NCBI RefSeq assembly: GCF_963966145.1
Contig: NC_091050.1
Span: forward strand, 10,602,001 to 10,666,000
From: Tenebrio molitor
Taxonomy: Eukaryota; Arthropoda; Insecta; Coleoptera; Tenebrionidae
DNA length: 64,000 nucleotides
Direction of reading: 5' to 3'
The stretch's first letter is position 1, and each line of letters begins with the position of its first letter. The position numbers and the translations under genes are program-made. Below, piece by piece: positions 13,570 through 25,320 of the stretch. Below the pieces are notes generated by a model, which saw only the letters and a list, made by a program, of their open reading frames with translations, searched no databases and was not told where the DNA came from.

Positions 13570-15262
13570 CCACCCTGTATACCTCCAGCTACTTTGGAAA
13601 TCAAACCCCGAGAGACCCTCTGTCACGGTTCCGCTTCCTTTTTCTCAAACACCCCACTTTCTCACCCCTACTCGACCAAAATGACCAATCCACTTTCTTA
13701 GATTCAAAATGGATTACTTCAACCAATCGCGATAGCTCTTCCTTATTTTTGAAGATTTTATGGAACCGTTTTTTTTTCCACCATAAATTTAAAGTAAATT
13801 ATGTTACCTTTCTGTGTTTTCTACCAACTCATTTTCTGTTTGGTTCTATTACTTTTCTAAATGGAAATTCAAACGATTTTGGTTATTTTCGACGATGAAG
13901 TCTTTTGTTGATAATGTACAGTTCTCGCCATTCGATTTTACATTTGACAAAAATGTGAGCTTTACAAAAAATAACTTGATCAAGTGAATGTTAATTTGGT
14001 GTTTCTCTCGATCGGAATTTTACCTACATCAAACTGACGATAATTTGACATGCACGAGAGGATATTTTGGCAGACTATTTCCTGAGAAAAATTTACATGA
14101 TAAGTAAGTACAAATAAACGTAATTCTGTGTTTAAAAATTGGTTATTCTTTAAATTTTTACGTTGTCGTTGACGGTTATCACATTTGCACTAGTACAAAT
14201 GATCAATAATTGCACTAGTGCAGTATTATCGCTGTATTCGGTCGCTATTGGCTAAAATTCAAATATTCGAGCTTTTTGATTGACTTAAATTTTTCGAAGG
14301 AAATGGTCACATATTATATCCCAAGTGCAAAATTTTTTATCGGAAAATTTTTTGCTAATGAATGAAAACATCCATAAATGAGGTCAGAAGACCAATTATT
14401 ATCAAATAAGAGCACGAGACGAAGTCGAGGGCTTTTATTTGATAATAATTGGTCTTCTGACCGAATAATCTATGGATGTTTGAGTTCAATAGCAAAAAAT
14501 TTGCCGATATTAAAATTTTGCACGAGGGGTATACGGCTGATTATTTCCTGAATAGAATGAAAATAAACGCATTATTTCCAATCCTTTTTATTCAAAATAA
14601 TTTATTTAAAAAAAATCAAGTACCCACATTTTTTATCCGATTATTGCACAGTGTGCATCTTAGAGAAATTTTATCGGGTTATTTTTTGTTTTCTCGTTTT
14701 GATTGGTCAATATTTGTCACGCAATTGGTTGCTAGACACATGAAGGAAATAATCAACTAAAATTCCCCAACACGTGTTTGACTGGGGCGATTTTCCCCAG
14801 TTGGACGTTTATTATCTTTTCACGGACCCACGGCGAAATTTCATTTGAGTACTAAATCACCACAATTAAGGATTATCGTGCGGACAAAAATTTTAAGAAA
14901 CATTAAAACTTACAACTGACAAATATTTCACCTCTAATAAATTGATCTTAAGAATATTGTATATTTCGTTGAAATTATGGAGAAACGAAATATACAAAAA
15001 ACGAAACTCTTCGGACTATTGCAACATTAACCTTTCCCAAACTCAAACTCAAGCACCCCCCCAACTGCCCTTCTCTCCTACATGGAGCTATCCGAGAACC
15101 TCCAGGAGCTAGATAGTGGATTCAAAACTCTTGGCCATGTGACACCAGGACTTGCCCAGCACATTGATTCCCGACCAGGTATCTCCCGCCATTTTTTTCG
15201 TGATTCTGTTTCGTCTCCTTGTTTCAGGTCCCAAGATCCCACGGGGGCCCCCAGGAGCCGAC
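13570..15262 (+). repeat. Large interspersed repeat, copy 1 (about 1.7 kb)
   Basis: From TACCTCCAGCTACTTTGG to the block ending GGGGGCCCCCAGGA this region matches 54333-55965 nearly base for base apart from small indels. It contains a strong inverted repeat (14376-14470, GGTCAGAAGACCAATTATTA arms) and, at its 3' end, a GC-rich intron-bearing mini-ORF. No transposase or reverse transcriptase motif was seen, so the class of element is unknown. It may be a non-autonomous element that picked up host sequence. Confidence 0.75.
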
Positions 15263-15340
15263 AGGATATCCAAGACCCGACACCACCTCCAGGAACCGAC
15301 TGGACCTTCCAGGAGCCCCACCCCATCAAGGATTGAAAGA
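15082..15340 (+). pseudogene. Unidentified GC-rich gene fragment with a 50-bp intron
   Basis: An ATG-started exon (15082-15178, encoding MELSENLQELDSG...) ends in CCAG|gtatct. A plausible 50-bp intron ends tttcag at 15228, and the next exon reads a proline/glycine-rich GPKIPRGPPGA stretch. The same exon-intron-exon unit occurs in the second repeat copy at 55782, where it is cut just after GGGCCCCCAGGA. Base composition is much richer in G+C than the surroundings, as expected for a captured gene piece. I do not recognise the source gene. The several overlapping ORFs here are frames of the same stretch. Confidence 0.35.
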
Positions 15341-15479
15341 CCCCCTGAAACACCAAGGATTCCCAGAAGAACAAACCATTTTTCCTTTTCATATACAGTA
15401 TGTCCACGGATTGAGTTACAAAGAGGAAAAAAAAACATATTCACTTTTTCAGAAAAAGTCACTCCTGATCTGCTTGTTT

Positions 15480-15613
15480 TCAGGTTCCTAAAACAGTTAT
15501 GTTATGTCACTGGCGATCTTTGCTATCGTGAAGTGATCAACAAATTTAAGGAAAAATATCCTAAAACAACAATTTCTTGTGTGGCCATCCGAAAATTTGT
15601 GTCTAAATGTTAA
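15480..15613 (+). pseudogene. Helix-turn-helix fragment of transposon type
   Basis: The reading frame encodes LCYREVINKFKEKYPKTTIS followed by IRKFVSKC and a stop. This resembles the N-terminal HTH seen in insect mariner-like and DUF4817-type element proteins, where a YREV..F...P pattern is followed by a recognition helix. Nothing downstream continues it, so it is a remnant. Confidence 0.35.
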
Positions 15614-16567
15614 AAAAATAAGAAAATATTTAGACGAAAATGATGAAGCATCCGTTTTAGTTTTTCATTAAGTTGAAGAAAATACACAAATGTCACTTAA
15701 AAATAGAGCTTTACAAAGTGGAATTGAGTTTATTATTATTTATTTTTTAATTGGGTTTCCAAACAATGAGCAGACACGGCAATTTTGCCGGAGTACATAC
15801 ACTATTACGGATATTACTATCAAGTAATAGTGCAGTGCTTATCAACATAATTACCGGCGTCTCGCCTCCACATTTTGACTTTTTTGTGTTTTATGTTCTG
15901 TGTCAATGTGTTCTCTAAGTCCAAAATTTTTAAATTTTTAACTTTTTAAAGATTGCGGTACTATTGTTTATTAATTTAATTTGTATTGTAACAGACGTTA
16001 CCCGATATTTTTTGTAAGACATGGAAATTTCATCATTGTTACGGTCAGAATTCATTTTCTACTTCTTTAAAAAAAAACAATAGGGGCTATTCTGTAAGAG
16101 GTCCGATAAAAATAACGCTGCTTTAAAATTTTAAGGATGTCTTAAAACGAAAATGCTATTCTGTATCTCGTAGGTGCGTTAAAATTTTAAAGCAAGTGCC
16201 TTAAATCTGACTTTTAAGGGGAAAATTTTATCGGCTAGGCCAGACCAACCCTTAAAATTAAAAGAGCGGTAAACGAATAACGTATAATTGTTCTGTTACT
16301 TCTATTAAAGTATTTTAACTCGTTTATTACTTATATTTAGATTTGTGGCAAAATTTATGGTATCTGTGGGCACTTTGGCATTTAATGGTTTAATTTATTT
16401 GGGAATTGTCGAACAGCAACGTCATCGTTTACGAAGGTAAAACAGGCCAATTGTTTTAACTGCATAGAATGATTAAAATAACAATTATGTATTTAGAAAT
16501 AAAGCATGGATGATGCATCGACAACTGAGGGACACTAGTAACGCATTAACTCTGCCAAATTGCATTT
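15614..16567. other. Intergenic, low-complexity
   Basis: A region at 16085-16270 has repeated short motifs (CTATTCTGTA, TTAAAATTTTAA) suggestive of an eroded element, but no matching right end was found. No gene. Confidence 0.4.
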
Positions 16568-16583
16568 TTAAAATTCTTTAAAC

Positions 16584-17020
16584 TTTTTTTTTTTTTTTTG
16601 CCTTTCCCCTTTCACCTAACAGGCCTATCAGGTACCTTTTACGGTCGGCTTTGGTTTTCTTTTTTCCTTTGTGGTGCGGCGGGGCTCCGGGGTACTTTCC
16701 CCGGCTACCTACGCCCACCCTCTCTCCTCTCCTTTTTTTCTGGACGACACAACACGAATATCACAACACACAACATCCATGGGAGGCCATCCGGCCTGGG
16801 ATTTGAACCCTGCTGACCTCGCGGTGGTGTCGGGAGAGTGTCGCTCTTCCTTCCACCACCCTACCGTCAGCCCCTACTAGACATACACACACATCCATGG
16901 CCCGGCGGAGTTTCTTTCCTTCGAAAAAATCCTCCCCCTTCGGTGGGATTCGAACCCACTAGCGCCGGGACCGCGACCTCGGAGCACTGTCTCCGACAGC
17001 CATGCGGCCACCGAGCTACC
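16584..17020 (-). mobile_element. Dimeric tRNA-derived SINE
   Basis: Read on the minus strand it begins GGTAGCTCGGTGGCCGCATG (RNA polymerase III A box) and shortly after has GGTTCGAATCC (B box), followed by a second tRNA-like unit with its own B box GGTTCAAATCC. It ends in an A-rich tail of about 15 A (the T-run at 16584-16598). It is bounded by 16-bp direct repeats, TTAAAATTCTTTAAAC at 16568-16583 and TTAAAATTATTTAAAC at 17021-17036, with one mismatch, the expected target-site duplication of LINE-driven insertion. ORFs crossing it are spurious. Confidence 0.9.
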
Positions 17021-17129
17021 TTAAAATTATTTAAACTAAACAAACGATGTTGCTTGGATTTAGTTGAAAATTAAATTATCTACATATTCATCTTACATAC
17101 TTTTATTTTATTTAAAATGACAAAAAAAC

Positions 17130-17520
17130 ATCAAATTTTTAACCGTAGTGCAGCACATTTTGGCCTCTTCCTCCTCAATTTTGTTGCCAACTCCAAAACT
17201 GATTGGGCCAATTTAATATTTGCGTTGGCCAACGACACCAGGCACTTCTCGTGCTGCTTTTGAAGTCATTTAACGTCTTAAAACATTTTAAATTACATAA
17301 ATTTTTTTAAAAGATAACTCATTACCTCTCGCATTTGTTTAACAGTTTTCCGAGCCGCTTCCATCTTATTTAACTATGCAGCCACTTCTTTCCACTTTTC
17401 CTCAAATCACTCTAACTCAATAGCATTTTTCGTCCGCCCTTCTAACTGAAATCGTTGGTTTTCTAGGAGGCACACGAGGAGCTCCTTTTGCTTTTTTGTT
17501 GTTCTTGGACCTCGAAACAT
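17130..17520 (-). pseudogene. Myb/SANT-like (zeste-type) transposon protein remnant
   Basis: The minus-strand frame starts MFRGPRTTKKQKELLVCLLE and continues through NQRFQLEGRT, then a stop, then FEEKWKEVAA, another stop, and a KTVKQMRE segment before gtaatg. The KQKELL...W..VA..LN pattern is that of the zeste/trihelix DNA-binding domain that accompanies Harbinger-type transposases. At least two in-frame stops break it. A donor and a later leucine-rich segment suggest one retained intron. Confidence 0.5.
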
Positions 17521-18880
17521 TTATGTTGTTTTTTCCTTAAACGCTGGAAACAAACTAAAATCAAATCAAATCGGCACGTTTTGACTGTAAAAACTGTTTT
17601 ACATTTTACTGCCCAGGCCTAGAGAAATTTTCTCAGATGCGACAGATGTCTGCGTCTGCAAAACACATTTCATATTTCATAACAAAATTCTTCAGATGAT
17701 TTGGTTATGTATGGTTATGAGAATAGGTTATTTAAATTTTTATATTTACATAATTTTTTATGTTTCTATTGGTTTAACGGTTTGTTATAGGGGTAATACT
17801 TACGTATTTGTTAATCACATTCCCTGTCGTGTCGTAAAGACGCACGATAGAAGTGAAACTTTTGTATTACAGGGAAACATTGTAATTATTCATCAAACAT
17901 TTTTAAATAGCATATTCACAACAAAATTGTATATTTTAATGAAGAAAATAAATTATAAACAACGATAACACTAAACAATATCGAAATGCGTAACTCATTG
18001 GTCATTTTTAAGCCTCCAAATCAAAGAGAGAACATTATCGATAAATGCCGTGAGTGTGTCAAAGACAGAGACACTGCTCCCACTCGACTCAATAGTGTTT
18101 ACCCCCACCACTTTTCGTCACACAAAAAGGTTGCCGATCAGAATTTCAAGACCCTCCCATAAAACGTTTCACTTCAAAAAAACAGACTCGCCAATTATAA
18201 ACTTCCACTAATTCTATGGTAGCAACTTTATGGACACCGATTGTTTTACAAATGCAACTGGTGGTTGGTCACAACCCATGTAAATTTAAATCATTACTCA
18301 CGGCCGTGAGTAATGAATACCGTTATTTAACACTTAGCGCACATATGTGTATAATGAATGGATTATTTAATACGTGTGGATAAATAGCTATTTATGCAAA
18401 AAGTGACGTAAGTGTAGTTTCTAGAGGTAAAGAACACCACTTCCTCAGGCGCATATAATATTTTTTATCTTCAAGCGGTCGAAAATCACGCCTTTGAAAC
18501 GGTTGAAGTGACTTTTTTTGTAAGCGGAGTTGAACAGAACTACATCATGTCCAAGGAGTAGAAGTTTCCACAGGCGGCTCAATCGAGTCAAATGTAAAGT
18601 CATTTGAAGCAGTTGTCACGATTTATTTATCAATTACATGAAATATTTAATAATTAAATTATCCCTATTAAAAAAAGCCTCTAAAAAATCAAAATAACGA
18701 AACCCAATATTTAACCGGTTTCACTGTGGTGTAACAGGAGTGGCCCATTTGGGCGTGTCCATGAATGTCAGATGTCAAAATCAAAAATAGCAAAATGGCA
18801 GTTCAGAAGTAAACAGTTTAGAGTTGTGAGTTGTAATGTAATCGTTGTTTGCTATTCACGTTTTGATAATTTTTGTTATA
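17521..18880. other. Intergenic, no gene recognised
   Basis: A+T-rich DNA. The ORF at 17696-17968 is hydrophobic by composition only and has no family motif. Confidence 0.4.
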
Positions 18881-18884
18881 TTTA

Positions 18885-19105
18885 GCGAATAACTTAAGAA
18901 TCTCCGATGTCATTGAAAACGAAATCCATAGCACGCCTACAGAATTGACGCAGATCGCGATAAACTCTATGCAGGATCTAATCCCACCAAAGTTCCGAAA
19001 AGTGTATGATTTCTACAAAATGCTCCTGATAAAAAGTATCTGGCTATGTCTGAGTTCCCTAGAGGAAGAATTTTAAATTATTATTCTAGGTTATATTGAT
19101 ACTAA
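18885..19105 (+). pseudogene. Unidentified exon-like fragment
   Basis: A polypyrimidine-poor but usable acceptor (tatatttag at 18884) is followed by an open frame encoding NNLRISDVIENEIHS and PPKFRKVYDFYK. The frame then shifts to one encoding NAPDKKYLAMSEFPRGR before a stop. Continuity of charged, non-random protein across a shift suggests a degraded coding exon. I do not recognise the family. Confidence 0.25.
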
Positions 19106-19559
19106 GTGTGACCGGCGCTTGTCGATGCGATGAAATTACCAATTTGACAATAAGATATATCAAAATTTTTGTCTCTGCTGTCTTAGTAAAAGTTCAGATA
19201 TGAAACAAAATATTATGAGAAAAGAAATATTGATTGATCCTACGTCGAGTTTTGTAACTTACGTTTTATTTAATTAAGTACCGTTGGAAGGGTTTAAAAG
19301 GAAGTTAAAACAATCGAACACCAGGACGAGAGGGTTGACCGCTTACCGTCAGAAGAACTTCAAGGAGCCGAGCCAGTCAACCACGAGGACGACGACGTGG
19401 ACTTTCAACTAGCGAAATTCCAGCGGTACAGCGAAGCCACCAAGAGGACGAAAAGCTCTCAAGAATGTACAAAGAAAACGGGGACGAGTAAACGACATTC
19501 AACCAAAAGACGCTGCCTTTCAACGTCAAAAGCAAAAGAACGAGCGAACTTAGAAAACA

Positions 19560-20420
19560 TTTCTTGAGGTGATCGTCATCAGAAAAGTTGCAGTTGACAA
19601 CCATTTTAACAACAAAGACAACTACAACAAAATGCCTTACCACACACACGGGTACTCCAGACACATTGTCAAAACGACCAACAGAATTTCTGAAGAATTA
19701 AAAAAAAAAAAAAATCTTGAGTATTCGAGAAATTGAACTGACCGCAGACAACTTCAACAAGGGGGCTAAGCTGTTGAATTATAAATTGTCAAATGGGGTC
19801 GTCTTACGCAAAAAACTCACCCCACCCATCAAAATCACTGCCACTTCTTATCCAAACGCATTGTCCGCTTCATTCCACAACCCAACAAAAGAGACAGCAT
19901 CAACCTTAGAACTCGAGGAAGCGCCAACGACAAACAGAGAATTCGGACACATGACAAAATGTTTTCCGTCATCTCCAGGGATCTACCGGAAACCAGGGGG
20001 CGTATTTTCAACAGAACGTCTTTAGCAACCATTCATTGGGGGCGGAATTTTTGTTAGTTTTAAATTGTATGTTTCTCAATGCGTTTGTCGACACATTAAT
20101 CTAAGTGGTGATGTAGTACTCAAATGAAATTTGTCGACCTTCTGTGAAATTGTACCCATCCGGCCGTCCATAGGACAAACTCAGGCAAAAGGGTAACAAA
20201 TGTTCATGGGGTAAAATGTAGCAATAAAACAGTCGTTCGGCATTTTAGGGAATTCCAGTTAAAATCAGGGAAGTAAGGAATATGAGCAAATTGAGACAAA
20301 CACCAAATTAGTTTTTGTCAAATTTGTAATCAAAGGGTGAGAATTGCAAGTTAGAAACTAAACGCTTCATCGTAGAAAATAATCAAAATCGTTTGCACTT
20401 ATAATATGTGCATATAATGT
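19560..20420. repeat. Dispersed repeat family C, copy 1
   Basis: Blocks such as AATGCCTTACCACACACACG, TGACCGCAGACAACTTCAAC and ACCATTCATTGGGGGCGGAA recur in order at about 24400-25030. ORFs inside are not conserved between the two copies, so no protein is claimed. It is probably an old retroelement fragment. Confidence 0.6.
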
Positions 20421-20562
20421 ACATTATTCCAAACTTCTTGCGTTCACTGCACATAGTTACATAGTTAATGTTTTGCTTGATTTAACTACATATTTTCTAG
20501 AAAGGCATAAAATAGAGCTTTTTATCATTAAATATCTTTGTTATGAAGGTTTGAAGAAAATA

Positions 20563-21000
20563 TCTTTTTACCTATAACATCCAGGTAATTATTACCCAAG
20601 TAGTTAACTTTATCACTATCATCCTCATTATTTCGAAATAACTGACACAATAGAAATAATTAACATAATGGCATAGCAAATACTTAAAGTAAAAGCATAT
20701 GCAAAATAATAATACATTTTATTTTTCGCTTGTCAATTATTGATTATTTATGTCTGCCATACAAGCCATATTACGACTGCACCATTTTGTTACGTCCTAG
20801 GCATAATAAGCGGGCATAATGATAACGCCCGCTTGCAACAAACATTTTTTAGCAATAAATAAAAGTCTATTGGTATAATTTTGAATGCCCGATATTAAAA
20901 AATGTGGGAAATGAAAATTTTTATTTGAGAAATAACCAGACATATTTGTCAAATAAAGCGTGTCCCCAAAACAAATGTTACCTAATAACTAAAATACATA
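20563..21000. repeat. Dispersed repeat family A, copy 3 (right half)
   Basis: Matches about 4765-5190, including CGCTTGTCAATTATTGATTA and CATAATAAGCGGGCATAA, with scattered substitutions. The remaining DNA up to the protease gene at 21693 has no recognised feature. Confidence 0.65.
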
Positions 21001-21692
21001 GGCTGATTCACGTAGCCTGTTCGTTAGAAACTGATTTCCCAAACACGTATTACATAATATGAAAATGGGTAGTGGACTATAATCGACTGTTCCAAGACAC
21101 TCTCAAAAATTCAAGGTACAACTCTGTCCCGTTTCTATTTGGTCAAATGGTAGATTTAACTTCCTTGGTTTTTACTCTGCAGACTGACGAGTGGTGCGTT
21201 CACAATCGACTCTTCAACGCCAACTTTGACCATTATAATACACATTATCAAACATTTTAAAACAGAGTAAGAACAACGAAAAATAATCTTTGGTGTTGAA
21301 AGTTCTAATTTAAGGTTTAAAATATAAAGTCCAAGTCTACAACACTACTGCTGTCAAGATATTGTCAATACTTGTGTATCATTTTACTTTAAACGTTTTT
21401 CGATAGAAATTAATATTAAATTAAAATGAAATTCTCAGTAAATGTAAGACACTTGTTCTGTTACTTCTAACAACTTCTTGATATTTTTTTTGCTTGGTTT
21501 TTGTACAAAATTATCTCTTAAGAGTACCTATTGAAGTGTCTTAAGGGGAAGATTACTTATAATAAAAGTCGTTGTATTGATTACGGTTTTATTACGTTTT
21601 TTACTTTTTATTTGACGTAAGTAATTACCTTAAGGAAAACATATTACTTTGTCATCTGAATTTAACAAATAAAGTAAAAACAATAGAAAAAC

Positions 21693-24047
21693 CTAACTGT
21701 CGTTGATGACGGAATCAATCCAATCATTGAAATAGTAAATATCTGCGAATACCATCGGAGGATACTTCCCACACTCAAAAGAGAACGATACAACACCAGT
21801 TAGTTCTTCGTTACAGAACAATGGACCTCCCGAGTCTCCCAAACAAAATCTCCCATTGACGGCGATGGCACAAAGTGACTTCGGTTTAAGTTCGTAAGTT
21901 GATTGGATTCTTTTCCATTCATATTGACATTCAGAACGGGGTACCGGTTTGACGTAAGCTAATTTCAGCTTCCTTGAAGGGTCACCATAATAACTTTGTG
22001 TGTATCCTTTGCCCAGCAATTTACAAGGCGTATCAAAATCGTTCAGTAAAGCTTTCGCTCTTTTTGGAAACTTGGTTATCTCTGACACATCTTCCGATAA
22101 GATTATAACAGCTACGTCGTTGGTAACTTTAGGACGTACGGTGGCATTCGGATGAGGTATGAATCGTTTTACAGAATAATCCTTTCCGTTACTTATCAGG
22201 TCATTGCTGCCAACAACTACTTTGCGGATGTTTCTAAAAATGTTCAGTTTTATGTGGCGTATTGAAAATCAAAACGCTATATGAACGCGTTACTGATTTT
22301 CCTACTTAAAACACACCTTTACCTTTCAATTTAGGTTAAGATAGTTGCGATTTACCGACGGACATTGTAAATTTCTGGGGGAGTGCGGTTACGGTGAATT
22401 TACAATGTTACTTTAAAATTAATAGAGAGATATTGCAGTGTCATATGACGGTTAGCAGTATTTAGAAAGACGTTATTTTGACATCTAAGTGTCAATTTTT
22501 AGCACGTAGACGGTAATAACGATTGCGCTTTACGTAAATTGCGAACGTATACCGCAAGACGTTAACGTTATTTTTGACATTTCTCATATGTCAACAGTTT
22601 GACAATTCAAAAAAGTTTGAGTGCGATTTGACCGAAATAAGTTAGAAATGCTGCTTCTTCAATATCATCGTCATATACAGCACCTAAAATTGCAGCTTCT
22701 AAGATTTCGTCCATTTTTGACACACTTGTCAACTTTGCAATGTCTTTTAATAACGTTAACGCCTTGATAAATTGCAATAACTTTAAATCACTATGCCGTT
22801 AAAGCGTAGCGTTATTTCATAGCGCATGCATTTATTAACGTATTATGTACTTAAATAAAGTTTGAATGCAATATCTCTCTAATGTGTTCATACTTTACTT
22901 TAATTTAGTGTAGAAAACACGTTTACATCTATTATTTTCACCATAAATGTTTTTTTTTAATTTTTATTTACTAATAAATAATTATAATCCTAATAGGGAA
23001 TATACAACCTAGTTTTCGCGCTGTAAAATACCCCTACTGTACTCTAATGTAAATAACTATTATACGAACCCAGACATGCAATGAGCTGCCGTTAATACAT
23101 GGCGTGAGTCAATCAGTGTTCCTCCACAGATAAAGATGCCTTTGTCACTTACCAAAGCTACCACAAACAAATAGTCGCTGATATCGTCTAGCTCCTCGCC
23201 ACCAATAATCCTTGTTTCCTCCTCACCATTGCAAATGGCTAACAAACAAATTAGAAGTATTAGAACTCATACTTTTATGTTTATTGCTGCCTATCCCATA
23301 TTGAACATAATTAACTTTTTTAATAACAACCTGTTCTTGAAATTTGGCATGCAGTTAGAAGTATTTAAATTCTATCATCTATGATTTTTTCAATTTTCTA
23401 ACGTCATTTGTTTTGAAAATACAAGACTAACTTGATTTTTTTTAAATGGCATGGGGGATCAAATTTAATTTTTTTTTGTGAATTCGGTGATGTAACACGT
23501 GCATATCTTATTTTAATTGAAAAATTTAAAAATATCAAAGTAATAAAATTTGAACAATATAAAATTTAGTTAGTCTCGGAAATGTATTTATCTATCGTTA
23601 GTTTTTTGCAGCCTGTATTTTGACCAAAAAATAAATAAAAGTTAATGATAAGTGTAAAAATTAGACATTTAACCGAAACAGAATACATTTTAATAAAAAA
23701 AAATAAAAAGTTCCAGCGCAAAATACATAATTTTTTTTACCTGTGTTTACATGTGTTACATCACTGAAATCACAAAAAATGACTCTTTTCACAAATGTTA
23801 AATTTGACTCCCAGTGCCGTTAAAAAAAATCAAGTTATCCTTGTATCTTCAAGCCGTTAGAAAATTGAAAAAATCTCAAATGATAGAATTTATATACTTC
23901 TAACTCTGAAAATATTTAGCTGTATCCATACTTTTTAGCGACCCTATATATTACTATTTAACTGTTTAGTTCCATTGCACAAGGTGAAAGAAATTTGTTA
24001 TACTTACCGAAAAATATCATAGTTAAAAGCAACACTGCTATCTTCAT
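21693..24047 (-). CDS. Secreted chymotrypsin-fold serine protease (S1A), three exons
   Basis: Exons run 24047-24008, 23238-23070 and 22233-21693 (750 nt, 249 residues). All splice ends are GT-AG and the frame closes exactly. Exon 1 encodes a signal peptide (MKIAVLLLTMIFF). A short propeptide ends R|IIGG, a trypsin-type activation site. The catalytic triad is present: His in LTAAHC, Asp in NDVAVIIL, Ser in GDSGGPL. Four disulfides expected for chymotrypsin-like enzymes can be paired (42-58, 136-201, 168-182, 191-220). The S1 pocket is odd: by alignment, position 189 is Arg, 190 Phe, 216 Ser and 226 Met, so it should not have trypsin specificity. A TATA box lies 50 bp upstream of the ATG. It is likely a digestive or venom/haemolymph-type enzyme. 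Introns 1 and 2 carry inserted elements. Confidence 0.9.
22425..22879. mobile_element. MITE in intron 2 of the protease gene
   Basis: Short inverted ends (GAGAGATATTGCA) lie between TA dinucleotides at 22423-22424 and 22880-22881. The 455-bp body is noncoding and lies wholly inside the intron, so splicing need not be affected. Confidence 0.7.
23351..23905. mobile_element. Foldback element in intron 1 of the protease gene
   Basis: Arms starting GCAGTTAGAAGTAT and its inverse near 23895 enclose a body containing TTTAAATGGCATG and TGTGAATTC. Parts of the same body recur at 37965-38045 and at 50284-50420, where it is joined to a PFAS gene fragment. Confidence 0.7.
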
Positions 24048-24096
24048 TATTGCTTCAATGTTAGCACTAGTTTAAGCAAAGTTTCAAAGTGCGGCT

Positions 24097-24105
24097 CTTT
24101 ATATA
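24097..24105 (-). promoter_or_regulatory. TATA box of the protease gene
   Basis: TATATAAAG on the minus strand lies 50 bp upstream of the ATG at 24047. With usual TATA spacing, transcription would start near 24070, giving a 5' leader of about 25 nt. Confidence 0.6.
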
Positions 24106-24399
24106 GAATGTCTACTATCTACATATATATATATTTTTTTCAATTTAAATTAACTACAACTTTATAAGAATATACCTGGCGATTTCAACACTATTCTAAC
24201 TACTTTGTTTTTCTTTTGTTTTTTTTTCTTAATAATTGCAATCATTGCAATACTATATATTGACAGATATTTAAAATATTTAATTGTTTATTAATTTTAT
24301 TGGTATTGTAATAGACATTACCCGATATTTTTTGTAAGACATGGAAATTTCATCATTTTTACGATCAGAATTCATTTATCTACTATGTACTTCTTTTTA

Positions 24400-25030
24400 A
24401 TAAAAAGGAACATCAGAAAAGTCGCAGTTGACAGCCACAAAGGCGACTACAAGAAAATGCCTTACCACACACACGGGTACTGCAGACACATAGTCAAAAC
24501 AATCAACAGAAGTTGTGAAGAACTTCCAATAAACAAAGCTTGTGTATTCGAGAAATCGAAATGACCGCAGACAACTTCAACAAGGGGGCTAAGTTGTTGA
24601 ACTCCACTGTCAACTCGAGGAAGAAGCCTACGACCAGCAAAGAATTCCGACAAATGACAAAATGTTTTCCGTCATCTCCAATTTCAACCAAACGATCTTA
24701 GTAACCATTCATTGGGGGCGGAATTTTCACCAGTTGTAAATTTTATGTTTCTCAAGGCGTTTGTCGGCACAACAATTTTTAAAAGTGGTGATGTATCGAC
24801 CTTCTGTGAAATGGTACGCGTCCGTGGGACAAACTCAAGCGATAGGCGATAGGGTAACAAATGTTCATGGGGAAAAACGTAAGAATAAAACATTCGTCCG
24901 ACAATTTACGGAATTCCAGTAAAATCAAGGAACTAAGAGAAACACCAAATTAATTTTTGTCAAATGTGTAGTCAAAGGGCGAGAATTGCAAATTTGAAAC
25001 TAAACGCTTCATCTTAAAATACTCGTAGTA
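24400..25030. repeat. Dispersed repeat family C, copy 2
   Basis: Shares ordered blocks with 19560-20420 but with internal deletions. No conserved ORF. Confidence 0.6.
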
Positions 25031-25116
25031 TATTATGATACAAGTTTATAAGGAAGCCTTTACAAGCGTGGCTATGCTTTTTAAAACTGAACATAGGGAA
25101 TAACTGCAGGGATGGG

Positions 25117-25260
25117 CGTCGACGCGTCGACTTTATTTGTCGACATCGACACGTCGACAATACGTCATCAATGTCATCAATGTCGACAATGTCGACAATG
25201 TCGACAATGTCGACAATGTCGACAATGTCGACACTGCGTCAACAATATCGACAATGTCGG
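25117..25260. repeat. 9-bp subterminal repeat array (TCGACAATG)
   Basis: About a dozen full or degenerate copies of the 9-mer TCGACAATG, several in perfect tandem between 25191 and 25236, plus TCGACGCGTCGA palindromes next to the element end. Confidence 0.85.
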
Positions 25261-25320
25261 AAATTGTAATATGTAATGTGAGGTTACGTATGACTTAAAT
25301 CTCACATGCACTGTCGTATA

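Noticed and set aside
13491..13898. 135-residue ORF as a gene
   Set aside because: It lies in the large repeat; the second copy at 54298-54543 breaks the frame and no domain is recognisable.
15078..15613. Several overlapping ORFs on both strands
   Set aside because: They are alternative frames of one GC-rich segment; only the spliceable plus-strand frame repeated in the second copy is worth keeping.
16930..17020. Stand-alone tRNA gene on the minus strand
   Set aside because: A and B boxes are present, but the region is part of a longer retroposon with a second tRNA-like unit, an A tail and target duplications, and the cloverleaf is not convincing.
19717..20025. 102-residue ORF in repeat family C
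   Set aside because: The related copy at 24.4-24.9 kb does not keep the frame, so coding conservation is absent.
25117..25260. CRISPR-like array of short repeats
   Set aside because: Units are adjacent 9-mers without spacers, in animal DNA, and mirrored at the other end of a transposon-like element.
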